Origin: Auriscalpium vulgare
Taxonomy: Eukaryota; Basidiomycota; Agaricomycetes; Russulales; Auriscalpiaceae
Assembly: GCA_019915015.1 (NCBI GenBank)
Contig: JAHBBC010000033.1
Coordinates: 124,001-188,000, forward strand
Reading direction: 5' to 3'
Length of the DNA: 64,000 nucleotides
Under the pieces are notes generated by a model. The model ran no database searches, was not told where the DNA came from, and was given only the letters and a program-made list of their open reading frames with translations. Position numbers and translations under genes: made by a program. Below are positions 19,205 through 31,307 of this stretch, piece after piece; the first letter of the stretch is position 1, and the number at the start of each line of letters is the position of its first letter.

Positions 19205-21096
19205 TCAGCGTTTGCGCATGTCGCGTTCCTCCGCCAGAATATGCGGTGCATCCGGGAAGCGTGGGATGATGCTGCACTTGAACGGAATGGGCCGCCTGCA
19301 AAAGAGCGTGAGCCCGCAGATCGTCCATGCGACTAAAACATGCGACGTACATCACCAGCCCCACCAACGCGTACCCTTCAACATCCACCGGGACCTCCTG
19401 CCCCAGCTCGTCCTTCGCCCGCCCCAGCACGCACGCCCACAGCGTCACAGCAGCGTGCATCGCCAGTGACGCGTTCGCGACACCGCGCCCCACGCATATG
19501 CGGCGCCCGAATCCATACGTGACATGGCCCTCGTCCCGCGTGTCCAGTTCGCCTCGGGCGTCCAGATGTCGGGCCGGCTCGAACGCGTCCGCGTCCGCGC
19601 CCGCGCCGTACAGCTCGCGGTTCATCGCCCAGATGTTCGGGATCACGATGGTGCCCGCGGGGATAAACATACCCTCGTACCAGCCGTCCGCGCGCGCGCG
19701 GTGCGCAAGCACCGCGGGCGTGACGGGCCGCCAGCGCAGCGCCTCGCGCACCGTCGCGCACGCGTGCGGCAGGTGCGGCAGGTCCGCCGCGGTGGGCGCG
19801 CGCGCACGCCCGACCACCGTGTCGAGCTCGGCTTGGGCGCGCGCCTGCGCGGCGGGATGCGTGATCATGGCGAGCATCCACCATTCGAAAGTGGTGGCGA
19901 CGGTGTCGATGCCGGCGCCGCTGGGCGTGCGGGTCAGATGATGGGGAAGCGGAAGGCGAGGCGGACGCACTATAGGAAGCCTGTGGTCCATGCCTTTTCG
20001 ATGCGGGACAGACTGTTGCGCGTTTCGTCAGATCGGAGGACGACGCTTGCGAGGCACTGCCGGTCAACGCCCGCATCCTGCACGTTGTGAGCAGTCATAG
20101 CAAGCTTCCACGATCGCGCTTGCATACCATATCCGCTTCAACTCCTTCCAACAGGCCGAGGAACCTTCGCGTATCTTTGGCAAACCACTCCTCAGCCTCC
20201 CGCCGCCACTTCGAAAATCTAGGTTGAGTACACCATAAGTAGTCGTCGATTGGATGCAGCAAGCTTACCGCCTGGGAACGTGCTTCAGCGATGGAAACGT
20301 GTCGACGAGGTGCGTGCCCACACCAAGCGCCCGCTCGAGCCGCTCGCTCCATTCTAACTCGAGCTTCATCGTTTCGTCGTCCTTCGAAGTGGCCGGTTTC
20401 CCGTACGTCGTCGACAATAGCAAGGACGCTATAGCACAATTGATGTGGTCGTGGTAATGCGAGGGCTCCTCCAGGAGACCTATGGCGAGGCGGACGGCCT
20501 CGTAGGCATTGTCGTGGTCCATATGCTCCAAGACAACTCTGTCACTCACGGCCTCGTGGCTCGCCTTGCGCATGCGCCGCCAGCTGTAGCTTCTTATAAG
20601 CAGGCCTCGCAAGGAGATGAAACCAAACATACAGTGGCCCGGTGCTCTGAAAGCCGACCACAAGCCCCCCGCACATTACGTCACCTGCCGCAATCAAACG
20701 CGTGCGGTCGGAGTAGTTCGCCGCACGGCGGTCGAAGAGATCCGTCGCTGCTTTCAGAGAGTTCAGCACGACAATCGGGTCCCCCATTGCGTTTAAATAG
20801 AACACGTCGCCTGCGCTGGTGATCAGCAGCGGCCCCCAATTGAAACAGCGCATCGAGGGCTCACCATACGCCCGCCTCCAGTCTCCAAATTTCTCCCAAA
20901 AGGGTCCGCGCATCTCGAGCGCGTTACCGAGGATGGGGAGACCGGGCGGACCTGGAGGAAGCTTGCGCCATGGGCTGTTAAAGTATCGTACCACGAGGAT
21001 CAGGAAGACGGCGGTAGCGGCACCACAAATGAGAGTATAGTGGTCGCGCGAGGGAAAGCCTGCGGCAAGGCGGCCGAAATTTGGGTCAGAAGTCAT
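19205..21096 (-). CDS. Cytochrome P450 monooxygenase, six exons
   Basis: The exons, minus strand, are 21096-20633, 20583-20269, 20218-20128, 20077-19971, 19920-19369 and 19295-19205. They sum to 1620 nt, or 539 residues. The order of signatures is an N-terminal membrane anchor (LICGAATAVFLILVV), the Pro-rich hinge WRKLPPGPPGLPILGNAL and WRRMRKASHEA (helix C region). Then come AGIDTVATTFEWW (helix I), EALR (ExxR), FEPARHL and the heme ligand motif FGRRICVG. The end is RPIPFKC...PRF. This is a microsomal class II P450 that would use cytochrome P450 reductase to hydroxylate a small molecule; the substrate is unknown. The style is that of large basidiomycete P450 clans. The fifth intron uses GTTGGT as donor and is chosen because it restores frame to the conserved tail. 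A truncated 3' copy lies just downstream. Confidence 0.9.
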
Positions 21097-21963
21097 GGCT
21101 GGCAGGGATTCGGCAAGGTTCAGCACGTTGTATATATGTTATGCGGATGCTGCCAAGACCGGATGTATGTCAAATAGACACGCATGGAATCCGCTCCAGG
21201 GCTATTTGCCAAGCCCGCGCCGGCGACAAAATGGCAATGGATGGACTATCTCTGCGGCACTTCATGCGGGAGCCTTGACACAACCTCAGTCCTCGCATGC
21301 GGATCGGTCGCGATGGTGCAGAGTCTGGAGGAGGTCAACATTAACAGCGTTCCGTCTACCTAAAGAGTTTCGATGCGACGTACCATGGCTCTTCGTGGCA
21401 GGGTTTGTCGGGAGATTGTGGCGCATGTATATCAAAACGATGAAAGGGCGCGGCGGGCTGACTGGCCGATTGTTTGTGGCGCGTCGAGGTTGCCAATCAA
21501 CATCAAAGACTCAGGCGGTGTGTATCCGGGAAGGGGGCCTCCGACGCGGGGGCAGTCTCGTCGGCCACTTCCACGTCGCCGGAACCTGCGGAGGGGGGCA
21601 ATACCCATAGAAGAAGCGTCAGTAAATATTCTGCCGAAAAAAGACGCAGCATACGCACTGGCTTTGACCGCGACGAGGTCGCCCTCTACAAGTTTTACTC
21701 CCGTGATCGTGTCCGTGCCATTCTCCGCGATGTACTCTGTAAAAGAGTTGCAGTTGTGTTGAGGGTATGATAGAATGGACCAAGAGCATTTGCCGAGACA
21801 CACCATGTTGAGATATGGAGGAGCGTTCAGTGAATGACGGTGTCGGGATGCCAGTTGCTGACCAATTTTGCCGGGCCGGATGCCGAGCACGACGACTCGT
21901 CCGACTTCAAAACTCTGCCGTATCCGCTCTAGGACTATAAAGACTTTACATTCATTTTCCATC
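21097..21963. other. Region between the P450 and hydrolase genes, no supported gene
   Basis: A minus-strand ORF (21962-21432) is long, but its composition changes midway and it lacks recognisable motifs or usable splice neighbours. I treat it as chance. Confidence 0.45.
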
Positions 21964-22898
21964 CTACAAGAGCTGCTTCCCAGCTGCCAGCAACCAATTC
22001 AGCCCCTCCAACGCATCCGCTTCGAACTTTGTGGCAGCTGTGATTCCCGGATTTGACACGTTGAAGGCATGCGGTACACCAGGATATCTGTCCAAGACCA
22101 CCGTCAGCTCGCGTCGACCACGGCAGTATGGTTAGAACTCACACGTCTAGTTTCGTCTCGGTGCCGGCGTCACGTAGCAGGCGTTCATATAACAGCCCTT
22201 CATCTCTCATAGGATCGAGACCGCAGACCTGGATATATAGAGGCGGAAGACCTGCATGCGACGGATATAGCAAAGGTGACGCCGTTGGATCCCCAGGAGG
22301 CGCTTTGAGTTCGTCTGCAACATTGATGAGCCTCGTCCCATGGGAATCTCAGCTGCTCGACGCACCCCACGAAAACCTACTGGCATCGCGGGTGAGCATC
22401 GGCGCATCCTTGTTCTGCTCCATCGATAGAAGTTGATCCTTGTATCTGGGCTCAATAAGTTCATCGTCCAGTCGCTATTCAAGAACACTGTGAAACTGGC
22501 ACGCACCTCTCGGGGTAGGCATCCATGTGGACAATCACTGGATATCCGAGGTAGGTCCCGGTGAGCGGCTTGTCTTTGAAGAAGATATCATCGCGCGCGC
22601 GGTGAGCGCTCGTCGCGGCCAAGTTTCCCCCAGCGGACCAGCCACCAGCGATGAAGCCCTTATCCAAAGACACAGAGATCGAGGCGGCATTTGATGCCAC
22701 CTGCGCTGACTGGTCAATTTTGACACTGTGAGTCAATGAAGCTTAGACGCGCCCATTTCAACGCAGTGAAGGAGTCGTTCCAAGGAGTTGGGAAGGTGTG
22801 CTCTGGGGCAGTCCGGTAATCCACGTTGACGGTCACGACCTGCAGCTCGGTGGAATAGATGCGAAGGAGATAGTCGTCCACGTCACCAACAATCCATC
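21964..22898 (-). pseudogene. Alpha/beta-hydrolase (esterase/lipase, hormone-sensitive-lipase type) lacking a recognisable N-terminus
   Basis: Five exons join cleanly on the minus strand: 22898-22753, 22700-22507, 22445-22366, 22314-22143 and 22087-21964. Conserved features in order are VTVNVDYRTAPEH, the nucleophile elbow GGWSAGGNLA (Ser), the acid loop GLDPMRDE (Asp) and the His loop YPGVPHAF, so the catalytic triad is complete. The intron after ALKW starts with GC rather than GT but has the normal length (52 nt). The HGGGW oxyanion-hole motif and the ~80-100 residues before it are not found upstream; the best continuation reads SHTGHRW. It is either a 5'-truncated gene or an eroded one. 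I lean to non-functional. Confidence 0.65.
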
Positions 22899-23109
22899 CT
22901 ATCAATTCAGCAATCAGTGCCTCAATGCGCGATCCGCGCTCATCCTTAGCGTGGCCCAGCCGACTCACTGTGGCCCGTATGCGAGCACTGAATCGGCTTG
23001 ATGGAAGTTGTGTCGTGGAATTCTATACTTGAGAAATGGATAAACTGATCCTAGTAGGTCCATATCCTGCCGCCCACGAACCCGAATAGAAAAGCTGCAG
23101 TTGTAGTCA

Positions 23110-24385
23110 CTATGACATAAAAGTAACCGAAAACACGACGCCAGCGATAGTTGCGGCGAGCAAGACACCAAACGCACTGGCACCGTTAGCAGGGGTAGTC
23201 GTCGGGCTCGCGGAACCTGAGCTCGAAGGCTTGCTAGTCGACGCCCCGCGGCTGCTCGCACCCGACGTCGAAGCAGCAGACGACGGGGCGGGTGTGCTAC
23301 TGCCCTGTGGCGCGCTGCTGACCGACGCGAGCGCGGCGTACAGCCCTGTCGATGCAAACGGCGTGCAATTTGACGAGGCCGGCACGGTGGGCGTGTACGG
23401 GAGCGCGCCGAGCGGGGACGATTCGGCCGGCTGCGTGTACGTGAGCGTCTGCCCGTTGGCGACGTACACACCCGGCAGGTCCATGTTTGCGCTGTCGCAC
23501 GCCTCGAATGTCCCATTCTGCGGGTTCGCGGGCGAGTTGTAGAAGCACCCTAGGCGGTCGAGCGTGTTGCGGCAAAACCCCGCCGAGTTCTTCGCGGGCC
23601 CGTTGTCGGGGCAGATCTTCAGGCAGAACGTGCCGCTGCCAATGAACCTGCGCGGTGTCAGCATCAGCATCGTGGCGCGCAATGTGTGTACGGGATTAGG
23701 CGCACAAATTCCACTCGGGCACTTGCTGGTACGTCGTGTTGCTCCCGCTGAAAGCGTTCGAGAACACGATGCCGCCCATAGGGTTTCCCGCGAGGTCTTG
23801 GCCGTGTGGATCAAGCTCTCCGCCACTGTCACCATCCTGGATGTTGACCTGCGTCTGGTCGATGAAGCCTGAGATGAGCGTGTAGTCGGGCGCGCGGAGC
23901 AATTGCGCGCCCTGGAGCGCGCCTCCAGGGATCTGCCGTGTGCCATATTTGTTGCTCGTGCACCACGCGACCTCCTCGCCCTCTGTGTCCTGGATCTTGG
24001 AGTTGGGCTTATCCGGCCCCCACAGACAGAAATCTGCCGGAGCATACATTGAGCAACTTTCAGTGAGAGGGGCATTGGGACGTACCGTCGAGGTGGTTGA
24101 CGTACATCGTCTGGCAGAGTGACTGCTGATTCTGCGTGGTGGAGTTGCAGATGTTGTAGCCGAATTGAGAGCCGCGCAGGACTGGGCTGGGTTCGACTTG
24201 GTACGGCTGAGAAACGAACTTTAGGACCATATTCAAGCAAAATGCATCATGTGGTCGCTCACCAGGTCTGCGGGGGAGTTGAAGTGCAGAGATGCCAGCG
24301 GCGTCGGCTCGATCGCGGGTGTCAGAGCCAGAACATAGGTGACCGAAACAAGAGTAAGAATAGTGGACACGGCGTAGCCACCCAT
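23110..24385 (-). CDS. Secreted, probably GPI-anchored glycoprotein of the macrophage-activating-glycoprotein-like family
   Basis: The four exons are 24385-24263, 24206-24086, 24033-23706 and 23647-23110. They have 52-58-nt introns and code for 369 residues. It starts with a signal peptide (STILTLVSVTYVLALTPAIEP). A cysteine-containing body follows with CLWGPDKPNSKIQDTEG..VAWC, NPMGGIVFSNAF, FCLKICPDNG and a conserved DLPGVY segment. A long Ser/Thr/Ala-rich stalk and a hydrophobic C-terminus (GVLLAATIAGVVFSVTFM) suggest GPI anchoring to the cell surface. Basidiomycete proteins of this pattern are annotated as macrophage-activating glycoprotein. The biological role in the fungus is unknown; a cell-wall function is an inference. 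Confidence 0.8.
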
Positions 24386-27300
24386 CTGTGAGGGAATGGG
24401 GAGACCTGGGCACAGGGAAGAAAGTCGTAGTGGTTGTTTCGAGAAGATTTGACTTATACAAAGGCACGGGCGATCGAAGTTATGACTTTCGGTGATACGA
24501 AGCCGCTGTGGCAGCAGTCCCTGAGATGGCCTCAGGTAGCCGTTCGGGGCATGTTCGGGACGCCAGAACGTCAACAGCGTGCACCTAGAGGAGCTGACTG
24601 GAAGAGAGTTAGTAGTAGAGAGAGCATGGTGGGTGTAATTGCCAGCCTACCTCTCGAGCGGCCGGCACAGCGGTTCCAATCGACAAGCACTTTCGAAGCG
24701 CTTACGCGCTAAACATTGTCAACCGCCGCGGAGGAGAGCGGCGTTAGCGGCGGGAATATCCCAGAACTCCGGAGCTGATATTCTCAGAAGATAGTCGTTC
24801 AATAAAAGGCATGTATCACAGATGCTCCGGAAGATCAACGCCCGACGCCCAAAGGTCACGGTCGTCTTGATGCACGATGACAATAGAGCGACGCAGTTGA
24901 CAGGTAAAATACGCGCGGCCCGAAAGCAGGGGTCACGAAACCGGTTGCTACGTTGTTGGCGCGCGTCGGGCCGCCAGAATGCGAAACGGGGGACGACAGT
25001 TGTGATGCGCTCCTGCGGAGCCGCATCAATAGGAAGCAAGGAGATCGTTGCGGATTTCTGAGTTTGTCGCGCGTCTATACAGGGCTAGGTAGCCAACACG
25101 ACACCGAGACCACTGAACCAGGGCAGATCCTCCGGCGGTGGCGCAAGCCACACCTGCATAGCGTGCCCATGGAGAAGCATAACCACGTCAGTGGGCAATC
25201 TATAGGAAGACAGTGCACCACGTACATAGATAATTCAGAGCATGATGTGCAGTGGCGCGAGACGATGATCATGGGGCCGTCGGGTTTTACAGCCTTGTGC
25301 TAAGGGCTATACATCTCCTGCGCCGACGGGGTATAAGCCGCTGGTCAAGACTCACCGAGCGCAGGTTTTAGAATTGTGAAGTGCATATACGATCGGACTG
25401 CGCGCCAACCAACTGAGGCAAATTCGAGGACATGAGCGGTGCTTTCAAAGTTTCCATAGATGTGACTCACCAGCAGCGGGGGTATTGAGACAGATTGTAA
25501 ACCAAGCTATTACATTGAGCTGAGGGACATACAAGAGGCTGCTTTAGCGCCGTTACTCAGCGGATGAGTATGGATGTACTCACGAGATCAACAGCGTTCA
25601 GCATGACCAAGCCCTAGGGCTTGACGGCTACAGTTCTTGGAAGCGAGAGGGGCAATAGATGTGGCCATGAGGTGCAGAAAAATATTAAACAGACTCGGGA
25701 CTGAGCCGGCCGTCACGTTGAAACTAGAGCGCGCAGTCGAGCAAGACGATTCTCCTGTAAGTAAAACGTCGGCGAAGTGGAGCGACTGCGCACCTCTCCA
25801 CTTGGCTAGATGTACATAGATCAAAGCGCCTGCCCGACGATCATCGGCCGTCATACTAGTCTTGGGGGAACTTAGTATGCGTCTGTGGCTCCGTATTCAA
25901 TCCACATACAATTGTGGCTCGTATTACTTCGGAAGCAAGAGTGCGTGGTTGAGTTCCGGGGTATTACAGGATAAACCAAGAGCAGTTGCGGCCATATTGA
26001 GGCGTAGCAGAGTCTAGAGACAGCGAAGGAAGGAGGCAGGAGCGTTGAAAATTCGGACGGGCGGGTCGGCAACGTCGGGCCGGGAGGGGTGCCCGGCCCG
26101 CAGTGGATCACGTGGGGGACTGAATTCTGCTGAAAGTGATTCGTGAAACGACTGCGAGACGCGAGCCAACTTTCAACCCACATAATCGGACATATGAAAG
26201 CGAAGGCGCCACGTATACGCATACTGACCTACATAAGTACATAAACAGCGAAGAGCGCCCACAGTTCAGCCATTCTCATGGGGACCTCTGTGGATGCCGA
26301 AAAGCGACTTTGCGCTGGTACCGACATGACAACAAGGGCGCTGTACATTGAGCCTACAATTATTGCCCAGAAGCCCCGGGCCAGCATCGGCGGTGCCCCC
26401 TTTAAACCGGTTGTGGCGGTTGTGGCAGGTCTTGACGTCCGTGGACGAGAGCGGGTAAATTAGGCACATACACGGAGCAAAAAGACGGCATGAAACATAC
26501 AACAGGAGCGCAGGCAAGGGGCGCCGATGCATAGCATGTACTTACTTCTCCGTGCGTGCGCCTTGCCTTGCCTTGCCGCACACCAAGAATAACGCTGTGC
26601 GGCAGACAGCCACCGCCCGGAGCGCTCAAATGCGGCCGCTTCTCCTGCGGGCTCGCGATCTTGTTGGGGTAGCAAGTACCGGCGCTGTGAGCACGACGCT
26701 CTCCCTCTCTGCGCCATGTCAGCCGCTCCGGGCGTCGCCCGCTCGAAGACCCACCTGCGGGGGTGCTATCCCCGCGCGCGCAGATGCCCAACTCCCACCG
26801 CACAGGACCAGGAGGCCCGGGGTGTGTTCGACGAGTCCCCGGCCGGAATCGCAGCGGCTCGCATTCCCAGGCGCGCCGTCCGGATCGGCTGTTCCTGGGT
26901 ACATAGAAGCAAATGTGAGTGAGAAAGGTGATATGGGGATGACGCAGTCAATGGCCGACCTGCGATGGAGATTGGTGGCGTCGCACAGGCGTGCCTAGAC
27001 GTGAATATGTGCTGTCTGTTCAGCTGTCGACATCCACGAATCGTCGGCACCGGATGAATGCATCCGCTTCCCTGCGTGATAAGGGCCAGGTCAGTCACCC
27101 ACGAAGGGAATATTGAAGGGACAAACGCAGCCGTCCTCCGCGGGGTCGCCACCCCGCCACCGGGCGGGCCACCGAGGCGTGTCAGCGGTTCGTCAGACTG
27201 GAGGCCATCATGCATAGGAAGAGCACTCCGCAGCGCCACACAGGTCCGCGCGATTTCCGGGAACTGCGCCATCGGAGGAAGCTGCAGATGCAGCTACCCG

Positions 27301-28570
27301 CGCGGACACGAGGCGTCGCCACAATCCTCGCGCAGCCGGTGGCTCGCGGGCAGGCGAGTGCTTGTGCCGCGGCGTGTCCGATCGGCGAGGCGAGGCGGCC
27401 AGGAGTAGGTGTACCAGCCAGCAGGCACGGGTGGCGGGGAAGATCGCGCCGAGATCTATATCGCGCTGATGGCCACGCGTCCGGAGCTTGACACGTGGGC
27501 GTAGCTGTATCTCGCCACCGCCGCGCTGCTTGAGCACGCTTCGAGCATACTTGCCCTGCGCAGACACAGGATATCAGTTTATTGCACGGTGCTGCTTGGC
27601 AACAGGACATACCGATGCGGCGGCGGCGGACGTGCGTCGTGCCGGTGACAAGCCGACGCCGGGCACGAGATATCATTAGAGGATGGTATCCCCTTTCGGG
27701 GTGCTGGGCAGACGAGGGCGTTCTGGAGGGCAGGGTGACAGCGACAGTGACGCGATGATAGATGGGTCGTTGCTGCGGGGCGAAACGATACGGGGACTGG
27801 GGCGACGATCACGTACATACATCTAGACGCTGGCATTCGGACTGTAACAGATTCAGAAACCAAGAGCATCAGTAACGTGGAGCGACGCACCCGGAGGAGT
27901 AGAGGCGCGTGCGCTGCGCAACAGTGCGCACGCCAATGGCCAAGGCGCACTAGGCGGGGCTGCGGCTGCGCGGGCGACGTGTCCATTCCTCGTGCTCGGC
28001 GCGCCATTACTGTAATGAGGCGGTATATGGCTAGAGTACTAGGCGGGCACAGCAACTGGCAGGGTCCTTGATAATTTGGTGCGTGAGGAATTGTCGCGGG
28101 AATCGAGACACTCCGAGGGAAGAATTGGTGCGGAAGTGCCCTGTTTCGTTGCACTCGGCAGCGCCGGCAGGGTCGTGCCGCGATGCCGTCACCTCTAGAT
28201 GGGCCAAATGTGTGGTTAGTACAGTGCCCTCTCGCGCACCTGGAGTGTAGTGGGCGGGGGCGATCAATTCGCATGGGAAAGGGCCGTTGCCATCTCATAT
28301 CGGTCATCTACGAGCGACGTCGCCATCGAGGCTTGCGAGCGTGCGGCTTTCATGCTTGGGGCGGGGACAGCTTGCTGACTACCATTGAACCTATCCTTGG
28401 GTACGTAGGTGCTCGGCGAGGATCCGATGAGTATGGAGAGCCAGGAATACCAAGTTACGGCGTTACATCAGCTCATATCCGGCTGCAGAGGATAGAAACC
28501 AAGAAGGATCGCCTTACCTGGATACTTGGGATTGGCGCGCAGCGCCCGTCGATTGATGTACAGATGGCGT
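24386..28570. other. Gene-poor 4.2-kb stretch
   Basis: Only short ORFs with no motif or splice continuity are visible on either strand, including the GC-rich overlapping frames around 26.5-28.3 kb. No LTR, TIR pair or tandem array was noticed apart from small CCTTG repeats near 26564-26578. It may hold old transposon debris or non-coding RNA, neither of which can be shown here. Confidence 0.45.
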
Positions 28571-28576
28571 GCGGTG

Positions 28577-28713
28577 CACCAGGACCCCCGCAACTCCAGC
28601 CAAGGGTGCAGTGAGCCAGCCAAGGCAGACGGCAGGGCAGTCTAGGGGCCGGAAATAATACGGCAGTCGCCCTTTCGGAGATCAAGCCTCTGAGGGGGAA
28701 TTGCGAGGGTCCT
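28577..28713 (+). mobile_element. MITE-like element related to the Ulp1-bearing transposon
   Basis: The left end CACCAGGACCCCCGCAACTCC resembles the end of the 6.86-kb element (AAGGACCCCCGTAACTCA). The right end ...GGAATTGCGAGGGTCCT is its imperfect inverted partner. Six-base direct repeats GCGGTG flank it (28571-28576 and 28714-28719), the same duplication length as the large element. The ~135-bp interior has no ORF, but a CCTCTGAGGGG word also found inside the big element's left end (GCTCTGAGGGG). A non-autonomous derivative mobilised by the same transposase is the natural reading. The four bases CACC at the left have no counterpart on the right. Confidence 0.5.
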
Positions 28714-28719
28714 GCGGTG

Positions 28720-29380
28720 TACTCTCAGGATTGGCAAGCGCCGACGGTCGAAAGAATACGCTTACCGTTGTAAGGATCATGTCGTGCGCCTCGTGTCACA
28801 TATAGGTACAGCTGTACTGGAGTCGAAAGGCGGTGCGTTAATCCCACTATTGTCAAGAAATGAGCAGTGGTAAACACGAGGGATGACGAGGCGGCATTAT
28901 TTCCGCACCGTATGCGCGTGACGATGGGAAACGTGGCAGCGACGACTGCGCGCGGACAGCCGCAGCGGGCAATTGGAAATCAAGGCGTCGGGGAGTCACA
29001 GATTGTCATTAGGGCGTGATCCTAGGCTGAGAATAGTCAAATAGAATGTCCTGGCCCGATACGAAAGAGCGCCGAGAGAAGGAGACTGTCGGGGCCTGGC
29101 GGTGCACTTCGATATCTCGGAACGGGTGGGCGGTGCAGCGCGCTCGAGTGCCTGGGACGCGCTCGCCCTGCAGCTGCGGCTGCAAGCTGCGAGAAGACAG
29201 CGCGTGGAAATGGTCCGAGAGACAAAGCAGAGTGCGTGGATCAAACTGCAGTCGGATACGGAGGATCAAACACCACGCGGACGAGGCAACAAAGCTACGG
29301 AGGCGGCGGGGCGATGCCGAAATAGTTGCCTGTTCGGGTGGATGCAGTATCTGAGTCAAATTTTCCCGCTGGCGGGCGGT
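28720..29380. other. Spacer between the MITE-like element and the large transposon
   Basis: No supported gene or repeat was seen. Confidence 0.45.
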
Positions 29381-29386
29381 GTCACC

Positions 29387-29419
29387 AAGGACCCCCGTAA
29401 CTCACGCCAGGGGTATGAT
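29387..29419 (+). repeat. Left terminal inverted repeat of the Ulp1-bearing transposon
   Basis: It begins AAGGACCCCCGTAACTCA and continues to GGGGTATGAT. It matches the complement of 36214-36246 at 32 of 33 positions. It is preceded by the 6-bp duplication GTCACC. Confidence 0.9.
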
Positions 29420-29739
29420 TTTCGCACGGTAGCTAGACGGCGCTTTGCGCCGGAAGCTCTGAGGGGTCTGAGGTAGCTGGGGGCTAGAATTTGGGGCAAA
29501 AGTATGATCCTGATGGTGGTAGTTAGGGGCGCGGTGAACCGATGTCTGATCACAGAGGTAGTTGGACTAAGTACTGGCGGCAGAAGATTTTGACCCCATA
29601 ATTACCGGTATAATTCGTACAAGTTGAGACATTAGGTAGAAATTTACGTGGCCTGCTGCGTACGACATTCTACGACAACGCCTCGGACCGAACCTGCTTC
29701 TTCTGTGCAGCGCATCACCCTCGCAGCCATCCCGGCATC

Positions 29740-31159
29740 GTGCCAATGGATGAGTCCATCACAATCTACAACGACGATGAAATACCTATGTTCCGTCCCG
29801 AATTATGGATCTCGCAAGGCAAAAGCTATCCCCAGAACCCACCGCCGGAGCTGCTGGCCTACATCGAGCAGCTCCTCAGGATTCCCAACGCTCCCGAGAC
29901 TTCTTTGCTCCCCAGCGGCACCGAGGATGTTCATTCCTTCGTATCTACACCACTCCCTCGTCGCGATCAGCAGCTCATACACCCCTCAACCAAAGCTGTT
30001 TTTAGCCATGACGTGGCAGTCTTCCCCATAACCACACTTACAAAATCACGAAGCCTTCCTACGGATGCCTTCGTGGACAAGCTTGCTGCACTCGCACCGC
30101 AGGCCATCCTGGATGGCGCACAATCAATCATGGACCCACGATATGCAAGTGGTGCATCCCCGCTGTGGATGATCACTTACTGGCAACGGATGCGTACGGT
30201 CCTCCTGGCACAGGAGACGTGGACGGCGAGCGTGCGGTGGCTGCTACAAGTCGCTGACGGTTCTATGGAAAGCGAACGCACTGTTGCTCTTATCCACTCG
30301 CTTCCCTGGCGCCAGCAACTCATGATACCGGTGCCGCCACATTTACGACAACATCAGCCCTTGCTCCGCTGTTATCAGACGGCCTTCTCACCGACACCAT
30401 CGTTGACATGATGCTCATGTGGTTGAGAAGCCGCGTTCGGAGCACGCCAGGAATTGCCAACAACTTCGAGATCGCCGGACACGAGTTCTGGAATGCAATT
30501 TCAAAGATCACAGTAATAGAAGACCTGTTCCCCGACTCACCTCGTTACCTCAAGAGAATTGAAGACGATCTGCGCACCCATAGGAAGGTACTCCTCTTCC
30601 CTGTTTTCCTCGCCAAATACAAGCATTTTGTTGTCGTGAAGATCGACGGTCAAGCGGAAACAATATCCTATGGTGAGTACGTTACTATGTCGCCAATGGG
30701 AATGCAATCTTACCATTCCTGTGAAACAAGGCGACGGCCTTTACCATCAGGGACTGCGCCTGCCTAAAGACATCGAGAAGAAATTGCTCTGGTGGACGCG
30801 TGTCAAATTCGGCATTGAGTACAAGTGGGAGGGACAGTCGCTTACGACAGCGAGACAGACAGATCACGTATCGTGTGGCGTGATCGCCGTGAATGCGGTC
30901 GCACACGAAACACTGGGCTGGCAGCTTTGGGATGATTCAAGGCGCCACGTCGAACGGTTGGCGTGGTTCGAGAGGCTCGCTGCCGACCATATTCAATCGG
31001 TACGCTATATTTTGCTCATTAGCGACATGAGGACGACGATACTCAGGTGCTCTGCGCAGGTATCAAGTCATCAGCGACGGTCTGATGCTGTGACAGGCGG
31101 CGCCGGACGCGATGAGCCTGTTGCGCATCATATCCCTCGCGGGATGGCCCACCTTCTAA
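29740..31159 (+). CDS. Transposon-encoded Ulp1-like cysteine protease, apparently frameshifted
   Basis: The N-terminal part (from ATG 29740, 220 residues) is not recognisable. Near 30320 the reading must shift one base to continue as TSALAPLLSDGLLTDTIVDMMLMWL, so an indel or an unseen intron is present. The catalytic part has LPWR..L (entry), the His in KYKHFVVVKID (about 30620), the Asp in SYGDGL across a 58-nt intron (30674-30731) and QTDHVSCGVIAVNAV with the Gln and Cys (about 30860-30900). This H-D-Q-C order is that of C48/Ulp1 SUMO-type proteases. In transposons such proteases may deSUMOylate host factors or process the transposase; that is speculative. The end at about 31159 follows one plausible intron from 31001. 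Confidence 0.7.
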
Positions 31160-31307
31160 ATCCTCAAGCTTCCGAACCCGGCGAGTCGACCAGAGATGCT
31201 GAATGTCTACTTGAAGGATTCAGTCCAGAGGTGGAAGAAAAGCAGATGGGGCGACGCGGAGACATGGACGAAGGCAGCAAATACGATCCGTCAATCCACC
31301 TCTGTCA

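Noticed and set aside
21432..21962. 176-codon minus-strand ORF next to the hydrolase
   Set aside because: No motif, inconsistent composition and no splice continuity; judged a chance ORF.
26402..28307. Overlapping GC-rich ORFs on both strands
   Set aside because: None has a recognisable domain or a credible intron structure, and alternatives exist in every frame.
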